Positions 26,801-38,800 of a DNA stretch of 64,000 bases are shown here, in pieces. The position numbers and the translations under genes are program-made. This DNA is from Owenia fusiformis (taxonomy: Eukaryota > Annelida > Polychaeta > Sabellida > Oweniidae): assembly GCA_903813345.2 (NCBI GenBank), contig CAIIXF020000009.1, positions 18,379,759 through 18,443,758 of the forward strand, read 5' to 3'. Below the pieces are notes generated by a model that had not been told where the DNA came from, did no database searches, and saw nothing but the letters and a program-made list of their open reading frames with translations. The stretch's first letter is position 1. The number at the start of each line of letters is the position of its first letter.

Positions 26801-29800
26801 AAGAGCCTATAATAAAATGTTAAAATGGAAACATGTGTTTCTTAAACATCAGGTGATTCTGAATTCTGATATAGAATGAATGACAAGTTCTAATTATTTC
26901 TTTTAATACCTCTGCTGCATGTTGGTTTCTCATTTTCTCCATATCTTCATGAGACTTTGCCAGTTCATTCTCCATGGATTGTACTTTTGATGAATGTTCA
27001 GCAGCCTAGAATAAATGTTAAAATAAAAACGTGTGTTTCTTAAATATCAGGTGATTCTGTGTAAAGAATGACAAGTTCTAATCATTTCTTATAATACCTC
27101 TGCTGCATGTTGGTTTCTCAATTTCTCCATATCTTCATGAGACTTTGCCAGTTCGTTCTCCATGGATTGTACTTTTGCTGAATGTTCAGCAGCCTAGAAT
27201 AAAATGTTAAAATAAAAACATGTGTTTCTTAAATATCAGGTGATCCTGATATAGAATGAATGACAAGTTCTAATCATTTCTTTTAATACCTCTGCTGCAT
27301 GTTGGTTTCTCATTTTCTCCATATCTTCATGAGACTTTGCCAGTTCGTTCTCCATGGATTGTACTTTCGTTGAATGTTCAACAGCCTAGAATAAAATGTT
27401 AAAATGAAAACATGTGTTTATTAAACATCGGGTGATTCTGATATAGAATGAATGACAAGTTCTAATCATTTCTTATAATATCTTTCAAAACTTGTGAGTT
27501 TAATTGAAGAATGACAGTAATAAAGTTTATTATATAATACCTCTGCTGCATGTTGATTTCTCATTTTCTCAATATCTTCATGAGACTTTGCCAGTTCGTT
27601 CTCCATGGATTGTACTTTGGTTGAATGTTCAACAGCCTAGAATAAAATGTTAAAATAAAAACATGTGTTTATTAAACATCAGGTGATTCTGATATAGAAT
27701 GAATGACAAGTTCTAATCATTTCTTATAATACCTCTGCTGCATGTTGGTTTCTCAATTTCTCCATATCTTCATGAGACTTTGCCAGTTCGTTCTCCATGG
27801 ATTGTACTTTTGATGAATGTTCAGCAGCCTAGAATAAAATGTTAAAAATAAAAACATGTGTTTCTTAAACATCAGGTGATTCTGATATAGAATGAATGAC
27901 AAGTTCTAATCATTTCTTATAATACCTCTGCTGCATGTTGGTTTCTCAATTTCTCCATATCTTCATGAGACTTTGCCAGTTCGTTCTCCATGGATTGTAC
28001 TTTTGATGAATGTTCAGCAGCCTAGAATAAAATGTTAAAATAAAAACATGTGTTTCTTAAACATTAGGTGATTCTGAAAAAGAATGAATGACAAGTTCTA
28101 ATTATTTCTTATAATACCTCTGCTGCATGTTGGTTTCTCAATTTCTCCATATCTTCATGAGACTTTGCCAGTTTGTTCTCCATGGATTGTACTTTTGATG
28201 AATGTTCAGCAGCCTAGAATAAAATGTTAAAATAAAAACATGTGTTTCTTAAACATCAGGTGATTCTGATATAGAATGAATAAGTTCTAATCATTTCTTA
28301 TAATACCTCTGCTACATGTTGGTTTCTCATTTTCTCCATATCTTCATGAGACTTTGCCAGTTCATTCTCCATGGATTGTTCTTTTGATGAATGTTCAAGA
28401 GCCTAGAATAAAATGTTAAAATAAAAAAAATGTATTTCTTAAATATCAGGTGATACTGATTAAGAATGAATGACAAGTTCTAATCATTTCTTATAATACC
28501 TCTGCGGCCTGTTGGTTTCTCAATTTCTCCATATCTTCATGAGACTTTGCTAGTTCGTTCTCCATGGATTGTACTTTTGCTGAATGTTCAGCAGCCTAGA
28601 ATAAAATGTTAAAATGAAAACATGTGTTTATTAAACATCAGGTGATTCCGATATAGAATGAATGACAAGTTCTAATCATTTCTTATAATACCTCTGCTGC
28701 ATGTTGGTTTCTCATTTTCTCCATATCTTCATGAGACTTTGCCAGTTCATTCTCCATGAATTGTACTTTTGATGAATGTTCAGCAGCCTAGAATAAAATG
28801 TTAAAATAAAAACATGTGTTTCTTAAATATCAGGTGATTCTGAAAAAGAATGAATGACAAGTTTTAATCATTTCTTATAATACCTCTGCTGCATGTTGGT
28901 TTCTCATTTTCTCCATATCTTCATGAGACTTTGCTAGTTCATTCTCCATGGATTGTACTTTTGATGAATGTTCAGCAGCCTAGAATAAAATGTTAAAATG
29001 AAAACATGTGTTTCTTAAATATAAAGAGATTCTGATAAATAATGAATAATAAGGTCTAATTATTTTTTATAATACCTCTATTTCATGTTGTTTTCCCATT
29101 TTCTCCATATCATCATAAGACTTTGCCAGTTCATTCTCTAAGGATTGTACTTTTGATGAATGTTCAACATCCTAGAATGAAATATAAGTACAAATTTTAG
29201 TAGAAGAATGGTAGCAATAAACATTTTAAAAATTGGCAAAAAAACACTTAAATATCAAGTGATTCTGATAAATAATGAATAGATAGATAGTATTATACAC
29301 GGCTGCACATTGTTTTCTCCTTTCCTATTGTTATAAAAATACTTTGTGAGTTTATTTTATAAATACCTCTGTTTTGTATTTCATTGTCATTTTCTCCATA
29401 TCTTTTTTAGACTGTAACAGTTCATTCTCTATTGATTGGTTTTGTTTCTTCTCTTTTTTGACGTTGTTTTGTGATTTTGATAACTGTTCCTCTATGGATT
29501 GTATTCTTGATTTGTACTGTTGAGCCTATAATGAAAGACATTTTGATAAGACTTCTTCACTTGAACATTGATCTCACTGGTTGATTTCGATATAAATCCC
29601 AATTTCAAATTTTTTAAAAGTACCTCTGTTTTGTGTTTTTCTATTTCTTCTTTGTCTTTTTTAGACTGTTCTCTCACTTTTTTGAGGTTGCTTTGTGATT
29701 TTGATAACTTGTCTTCAGCGGATTTCATTTTTGATGTGTGCTCCTTAGCCTACAATAAAATACATTCTGATAAGTGTAGATAAGCTACACCTACTCTTAA

Positions 29801-32800
29801 ACAGCAGTAGGTGCAGTTTGTCCTATTTTTGATTGGAGAAATTGTGATCTACAATAACTAACACCATCAATCTAACCTATATCATAGATTTTCCAAAAGA
29901 TGGCAGATTTTATTGGAACAGTCTATTGTAAACAGTTGTCTAGTTATCAATAGTAATTCCTTTTCACCTCTGTTTTGTATTTCATTGTCATTTCCTCCAT
30001 GTCTTTTTTAGACTGTACCAGTTCATTCTTGATAGATTGGTTTTGTTTCTTCTCTTTTTTGAAGTTGTTTTGTGATTTTGATAACTGTTCCCCTATGGAT
30101 TTTATTCTTGATTTGTACTGCCTTGCCTACAATAAAATTCTATTATTATATCACTGTCATATTCTCCATTCTTTCATTGGTCTATACATTACATGTGACA
30201 TAAAAAGAGGTATTCAATGGCCATGCCTGTGACATCAAAAAAGGCATATTCAACTGGTGTATTCACCAGTTGCATCATTTGGTCCAGTGTAAATCTGAAA
30301 GTTATACGAAAAAATCTGATAATTCATGTTCTTACAAGACATTCCAAACAGTAAGATTGGCGAATATAACAATGAATAGTATATGATTCCGCAAGGTGTA
30401 TTCCTCTGGTTCTTCAGACTTTGGGAATACACCTTGGAAGAATCATTGAAAGATGAATAGGTATTCACCTCAATAGTATGAAATATTTGTATAATATTAA
30501 TATCATACCGATACCTGTAGATAAGCTAAGGTCTATAAGTTTTCAGATAAAAATGACAGATCACAAATGAATACCTTAGATTCAAATTGTTCTAGATTAT
30601 CATTGACATTCTTTATGTCTGGACTTCAGATGAATGTTCATGAAAGATACTTTCAGGCATTCACGACGTTTAATTTGAAACATGGATCAGATTCTATGCT
30701 AAGGGCTGATGTAAAAATCCCTATACCTTGCATGGAAATTGAACCATCAACCTCAACTGTCTAGGTAATGAGGCAGTATCAAGACATTTCACCCTCTGGA
30801 CACCTCACCCCCTAGACATATCACTCCTAGAAGTTTCATCCCCTAGACATTTCATTCTCTGGACATTTCACTCCAAGATATGTTTTACCATTTGGACATT
30901 TCACCCCTTGACAATCCACCCTCAGTATTTTACTCCTTCACAGTTTATTTTAGCATTCATCATAATTAAAGCTGAATATCCATAGTATAAATGGTATTAC
31001 TCCCGATATTACGCTACACCACACAAAATAGAAAATTCTGAGGTTTACAGAAAATTCCAAAGTCAAACATGCAAATGATGCATAATATTTAACAATAAAT
31101 GGCCTCCAAACCTCCCCTCACAGATATCTGTTTCACACCATTCTGTTACCCTTTTCTGTTTTAAACATTAAAGATTATACATATCAGAAATTACACGTCA
31201 TCAGAAGCTTGACATATAAAAGTATGAAAAAATCAATTTAACTTACACGCAACTGTTTTTTTTTTTTTTAACACAAAACCCTTTTTATGATAATGTGCAT
31301 TAATGTTACTTGGAGAAGAAATCAAAGACTCAAATTCAGTCAAAATTTACCAATAACTCAACATTCAGCGGTGAAATATCTTGGGGTGAAATGTCTAAGG
31401 GGTGAAATATCCATGGATAGAAGCGCCGCCCTAAGGGGTGAAAAGTCCAGAGGTGAAAAGTCCAGGGGATAAAATGTCTTAATACTGGTAATTAGTATAT
31501 GAGTAACACTACTACTAGCCTAGTACTTATTATCCCCACAAACAAAGTTTGGTGTAGGGATATTGTGATCAGTGATTCCCCCAAAGCAGGAAATACAACC
31601 CTTAGACAGAGAATAGGTATACCAATGAGAATCGATCCAGCTCCATTTATGGCAAATCTATACTAATATAGCTATGAGTTTCAAGCTATAGAAAAGATGC
31701 TCAAGAAGGACTATTCAAAAATACTTAAATACACAAAAACCACAAGGTTAATAGATAACTTATGTAGCATGAACAATGATGGAGAAATGGAGAAAGACAT
31801 GAAAGAAATATATCCCAAAGAAAAAAGGAAAAACAACAAGATTCATGCCTCGAAAAACTTAGAAATGGCCACTTGGATTTTAGAATACACAGTCATTTGA
31901 GATATGTGCAAGGTAATTTACCCCCATCTCTGTATTTTAGGATATATCTGAATATTTACCAAACACTGAAATTTACACTTTACATAGTGCCTAAAATTTT
32001 TCATTCGAAATTGCAACTCATAACCTATCAATATAAATAGTTTAATTGACTGATATGAATGATATACTATACCTCATTTTCAGCTTCTTCTGTAACAATA
32101 TTATGGGATTTCTTTTCTTCAGCTAGATCATTCTCAAGTTCTGCAACTTTTCTAGTTAACCTGTCACACTAGAATAATATATTCATAGAGTGTTTTTATG
32201 GCAACAATGATCAATTATGTCATTAATTCATTACATTTTTCAGACTGTTTTTTTATTAGCCTCTTTTACAAGTTCTAATTTAACCTGTGTATGTTCATTT
32301 GTACCTAGTGCCTTCCACTAGTACATCTATATAACATTTATTTCATTGAATTTCCTTGTCAAAAAGAATTTCAATGTGTCGGTCCAAATCTGCCTTACTT
32401 TTTAAATAACTAGAGATGTTTGCTTGATTTGGTAGTATCGTTTTATCTCTTTCTGGATACTAATTATTTTGTCTGCAAGTTTAAAAAAATAAAAAAAATA
32501 TCGCACTTTGAAGAGCAAACTGGCCACCATGCAATTCACCCAGCATGGCCAAAACCTAATCAGACCTTGGCACTAGTCTGCTCTTGCATCTGTAAACATT
32601 TCAAGTTGACAAGGTTAGCGGTTTTCCTGCAATTTTGATGACAAGAATTTATTTGTAGTCTTGAACTTTGGGAAAATTTAGATAACATTGTTTGTGACCT
32701 AATTTGATGACCTTCGACCTTGAAAATTTAACTTTTTCAGACCTCAGTAAGTGTTTTGTAATTAAGCTGACCTAAATTTAAATCGAAAATATCAATTTAG

Positions 32801-35800
32801 AAAATCAACTTTTTGACCTTTTCAAGGCCACTGAAGGTGAACGAAAGGTCAAATCTGAAATCTAAGGTCAGATTTGAACTTCTGAGAACTTGTAGATGTT
32901 TTTTAAAAAAAATTGGTCAATTTGGAGCAAGTTGAAAAATTCAAAATGGCCGCCAAATTGAAAAATTCAAAATGGCCACCATGTAATTCAGCCAGCATAC
33001 CCAAAACCTAATCAGATCTTGGCAATAGTCTGCTCTTGCATCTCTAAAAATTTCAAGTTGAACGGATAAGTGGTTTTCCTGGAATTTTGATGACAAGATT
33101 TGTTGAAAAATTCAAGATGGCCGCAACATAGTTTACCCAGCATGCCCTAAACCTAATCAGATCTTAGCACTAGTCGGCTATTGCATGTGTAAAAATTTCA
33201 AGTTGAACAGGTTAGCGGTTTTCTTGGAATTTTGATGACAAGAATTGATTTGTAGTCTCAAACTTTGAGAAACTTGGATAACATCATTTGTGACCTAGTT
33301 TAATGACCTTGACCTTCGACCTTGAAAATTTCACTTTTTCAGACCTCAGTAGGTGTTTTGTAATTAAGCTGACCTAAATTTAAATCCAAAATATCAATTT
33401 AGAAAATCAACTTTTTTGACCTTTTCAAGGTCACTGAAGGTGAATGAAAGGTCAAATCTGAAATCTAAGGTCAGATTTGAACTTTTCGGAACTTGTAGAT
33501 GTTTTTAAAAAAAAATTTGGTCAATTTGGAGCAAGTTGAAAAATTCAAAATGGCCGCCAAATTGAAAAATTCAAAATGGCCACCATGTATTTCAGCCAGC
33601 ATACCCAAAACCTAACCAGATCTTGGCAATAGTCTGCTCTTGCATCTGTAAAAATTTCAAGTTGAACGGATAAGTGGTTTTCCTGGAATTTTGATGACAA
33701 GATTTGTTGAAAAATTCAAAATGGCCGCCACGTAGTTTACCCAGCATGCCCTTAACCTAATCAGATCTTGGTACTAGTCTGCTCTTGCATCTGTAAAAAT
33801 TTCAAGTTGAACAGGTAAGCAGTTATCCTGGAAATTTGATGACAAGATTTGGTTTATGTCCCGCCCGCCCGCCCAACAGCACAAGACGACGACAATATAG
33901 CACTTTTTCAAAGTGCGATAATAAAAACAAATGCAGACTACCTCTTTTTCTGCATTCTGCGTTCTGCGATTTCTGCATTCTGCGAGCTTTTCCTCCAGTG
34001 TATTAATGAGTACAGACTGTTTCTGGCCCTATATATTTTTCAAAACAAAAAAACACATTAATTCTTTGGTTGTATCATGGGCTTTCAGTTTATCTAAATA
34101 AATTAGTTGCTGAAAAGTGCATAGTGAATGATAAAAAATATACAATCACATATTACTGAACATTAATATTTTTAACTAAGAGATTTAATTACCTTTCCAA
34201 TTTCTTCTTCCAATAGTGCCTTTTTTTCATCAAGTGCAGACCTCAGATCTTCTATCTGCAATTATAACAATATCTTACATCATTCACAATTCTTCATCCA
34301 TGTGAACATTTGAAAATAAACAAAAATTGACTGGTATATCAATAAGTGAGTGACATGCATGTTTTTTCTAATTTAATGTTAAGTATGATGTACTCACTTC
34401 CTTGATTTCTGGATGCTCTTTAAGGAAAGTTTCATATTTTGTGGGATCATCCCTCTCACTATAGGCTGTTGCTAACAGGGTCAGTGATGTTATTTTTCTA
34501 GCATCTTTTGCTTCATGTACACTTTCCTCTAGTGCCTCTGTTGCATCCTCAATTTCTCCTTGTTGCAAACATGCATTTCCATAAGTATTCAGTGCATCAA
34601 TGTCTTTATCTTGAAGCACTCCTGTTTTCAGACTGTCCAGAAACTGTTTGCTTATATCTGTGTCCTTTATATACACATTGCACAGAATCTGCATTATTAG
34701 CTCTGTTGTATTAGTGTATTTGTACTCATCATTTGCAGCCTTCACCCATTTCTTGGCTTGATCAAGTTTCTGCATCAATATATAGGCAATTGCATGGTTC
34801 AGATTGGAAGGATTGTAAAGAGATATTTCGACAAGGGATTCAAGAGCATTTCCTTTCGGTCTTTCCTTCTCTATAGCATGAGCTAAAGGAATCACAGTTG
34901 TAAAGTATCTCAAAATGGCCTTTTCAGTGATTTTTGCAGCGGCAGCATCAGCTATATTCTTCCCAACAAATAACTTTGGCAAAAGTTGGCCCTTTTCCTC
35001 ATCAACTTGCCCATTGATTTGAACATAACCCCTGAGTCTCAGCTCTGCTGCTGTTGATAGTACCATCTTCAAATGGTGTACACCTTCACTTGTCAGTCTC
35101 TTTAGGCTCTCAACATCCCATATGCAATTTGCATCACTCTTTAGTAAGTGAAGTAGGTTGTTGATTACCACACTTGGCAGGCGATATAGCTCCTTTTTGA
35201 TGTGGAAAGAGTCCTTTTCTATCATGTGTCTCTCATATTTCCCATTATACATCTTTTTGACACAGGAGTACTTCACAAGATCTTCTTCCAACTCTTTTTC
35301 AATTAAATCAGATATGACTTTCCATTGTGTAGGGTCGGCTTTAAAATGCTCTTTCATTTCAGCACCCAAAGATTCATTTCCAAAAAGAGTTGTAAAATCT
35401 CCCTTGAAGAAATATAACAACGCTTTCAATTCTTTTTTGTTCATCTTGGGGTACATTTCAAAAAATGCTGTCTTTGTATTTATCAAGCGAAACTTGTTGT
35501 TATGGGGATAAACAAAGTATGGTGTTTTATTTGCACCTTGCATTAATCCATCAAATGAGATTCCCTGCTTTACAGTGACGTAAGAACGTAAGTCTAAGTA
35601 CCAGTCCTTTGTTTTATCACTTGGATCAGTGTTGTCATTTAATGAAGAAATGGCCATTGCTGGAAGGACTGTTTCCCCAAATGATATTAGTTTGAGATGA
35701 AGAATCATGATCATTTTCTCCAAGTATTCCCTATATTCAGGTTCCATTTCACTTTGACTAGAATCTTGTACTGCAGCAAACTCAACATCTGAGAATGGAG

Positions 35801-38800
35801 TTGTTTCCTTCCTTGAAAATGACCCAAATGCTATGAGAGCAAAGTCAATGGGATGGAAGTCTAGTAAATCTTGACATTGTTTTACTAAGTCTGACATGAA
35901 TTCTTTAATCTCGCTATGGATCCATTTAAAAATGTCTCCAATTTGTTTTATTCTTTTTTTCTCTTGCACTATTCTTTCATCATTCCCAAGCTTTTCCTCA
36001 TAACAATCACAATCTCTGTTTTCATCCAGTTCTTGGATTTTGACTTTCAAGTCTCTCCTGATAGTATCAAGTTTTGTTTTATTGCTCTTTTCATCTTGAA
36101 AATAGCTTTCAGGGGCTTTTTTCCCAATACAGTGTTGAAAGAATAAGTTCAGTGCCTGCCTTTTTGCAGTGTTATACATAGTTACTTCATCTTCCAACTC
36201 ATCACTACACTGCACTATTCCACATTCGTAAACTGCTATGGCTTTAACAAACTGCATCGGTTCTTTATCAATTTTACCAATATCCCTAATAATATTGCCA
36301 AGTTTGAGTAGCAGCTCTACATGCTTCTTCCTGTTGGCCCTCCATTCAACCTCGGAAATGCTACCTTTGATCTTATTCTTATTGATAGTTGGGATTTCTT
36401 TTAAGTCATTTGTTATTTGTTGTTCTTGTTTACGGAGGTATTTAAGTTTTGTATCGAAATCTGAATATTCAGGCTTCAGAGATTTGAGATCTTTTCGTAT
36501 TTGATTGATTGTGGCTGCTTCCTCAGAAAACTACAATACAATATGATTAAGGAATAAAAAATGCTGTATCATTCAATCTATATTGGGAATATAAAAACAT
36601 GAGTGTATGTACTAACTAATACACATAATGCACAAAGTTGAAGCAAATGTAAATGGGTTAATTAATATTCAATATTTATTAAAAATACATCACAGAAAAT
36701 TCATGATGGGAAAAGTATTCACAATTGTGTATCCTTTAAACTATACAGTAGTTCTCACCCCGGGGTTCACTCTAAATAATTTGGGTAGGCATGTGCAGCA
36801 GGGGTAATTTTGGCTTGGGGCATAAACCATGGAAGCTGGCCACTCTGAGAGGAAAAAAAACATGGAAAATTTGTCGAAGAGAGAGCCTTTTTTAAGTTAA
36901 AAATCAATTTTTCTACAAATAATGGTAATAAATCGGTAAAATCAGTTGGCGAGGTCTAGGATAAATCACCTAAAAAGTGGATTTTATAGTTAAACACATA
37001 TATTTCAGGAAATTTACTCCCTTTTATAAGTCCGAGAGGAAGTATGCATGGAAACGTTCAATCTTGGGAGGAAATTGACATGGAATAAATGCTCAAAAAG
37101 GGGGTTTTTGGCGTAGGTAATTAAGAGGTGTATTGGAGTGAACCCTCCGGGGTTCTCACACATCACCATTTTTGTTGGATGATGGGAAATCAGGTAATTG
37201 AGTACTACAAGAAATTAGTTCTCAATATCTTTTATCTTATTCCAGATCACCCTGTAAAAGCCAAAAACAGCACCTTAACTACCCACAGCAAGTTAATATA
37301 ACTTTGTCCTACGATGACAGAGAAATAGTATATTTTAGTTTTAAAAAAATATATAATATTTTGAAAAGCAGCTGTCAATGAGTCAGATTAGCAACTGCTT
37401 ATATTAGATAATTCAATTAATTTATATATTTACTATCGATCAAAAACATAACCCTCAGAAATTGTTTGCAATATTTTACATGTACATGCCTCTCTCTTGA
37501 CGTGATGTGTTTTCTTTTGTTAGATTGCTGTTTTTGGTTGCTTAATTGTGTATGAGTTTCTGTTCTATTTTTTTAAAGTTTGAATTGGAGTAAAAATGAT
37601 TTTTCTTACATCTTCTTCAGCTCTTTTTGCATCTTCCTCCGCCCTCTTTGCATCTTCCTCAGCCCTCTTTGCGCCTTCTTCAGCCTTTTTTGCCCTTTCC
37701 TTAAGCAGCTTACTGACTACATCATCCACGTTTCGTATGGTAACAGGTTCATACTATAAATGAGTATGATAAAACATCAATGCACAACAATGTTTAGGGG
37801 GACTATAGTTTGCCATTGTATTACACTGTTAACCAAGTGAGATAAAGTGAGATGGATGTGAGACAACGTGCCAATTAATAGAATTAATGAATATTTATAG
37901 AAAAAAGAAATTCCTGGATTCAGACATGAGAAGGCTGGAAGTCTATAAGACACAGTTGAACAACTCTTGTCATTTTATCGGCTTTGTATAAAAACCTCCT
38001 ACCTCATACCCACCTACCCACCTATGTGGGGCATGATACAGTCATTTTTAAATCTCAAAATAAATAGCTCTTATTATTAACATTTTTACAATAGACTAGA
38101 TGCGAGTAGAAATGATATTGATTTACGTCATTAAATATTCAAAATTCAGTCAAAGCGATGTCATATTTGAAATCTACATGTAAAAATACATCTAAAAATA
38201 TGATTTAGAAAATTGTATATCAACTTTAAAAATATAATCTTTTTTGAAAATGTGACTTCTAGTTCGGGTTGATTCCCAATAGACCCCATATTAAAAAATC
38301 ACAAAAAGTGAAATATCTTTTCTTGTACTAGACATATAACATTTTCTTTTACTGGACATACTTAAATTTGCATAACTATTCGATACATAAGGGCTATATG
38401 AAAATTGAACCACTAAAACAGATGTAATTTAAGTTAAAGGGAACTTTCTACTATACCCGCCATGCTATCTGACCCGAGCGAGCCACCTGGTGGTGAAACT
38501 GGTAACTACCTACTCGCATTTGCGTTATTCCGGCTTTATTTTATGACTAGACGGATGACAGATCCATAAATAAAGGCATATGGGTGCATTGTAATGTGTA
38601 ATGACCTGAGGGCGCCCCGGGGGATAACTAACAAGCGACCACGAGCATAGGTCCAACAAGCCAGATAAAGAAATTGAAAGAAGGTGTGCTAAATCCAATG
38701 CCCTGAATGGGAATCAAACCCAGCTGGGCTGTAGTAGCGACTTGCTATCAAGGGTAATTACAAATGCATCTATAATTCATCTTAAACTAAGATTTAATAA

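Larger units (their letters stand above)
30127..32072. other. intron of the giant gene with exon relic and MITE
   Basis: No intact exon was found here. It contains the exon relic at 30575-30645 and the element at 30774-31487. The region 31488-32072 shows nothing recognisable; the frame 31697-31900 is lysine-rich but has no splice context. Confidence 0.5.

Noticed and set aside
21925-29171. CRISPR array (regular repeat and spacer alternation)
   Set aside because: Spacing is regular, but the genome is eukaryotic, the 'spacers' are as similar to each other as the 'repeats', and the units are exons with splice sites.
34508-36504. Plus-strand frames opposite the nucleotidyltransferase exon
   Set aside because: Antisense shadows of the 711-codon minus-strand exon.
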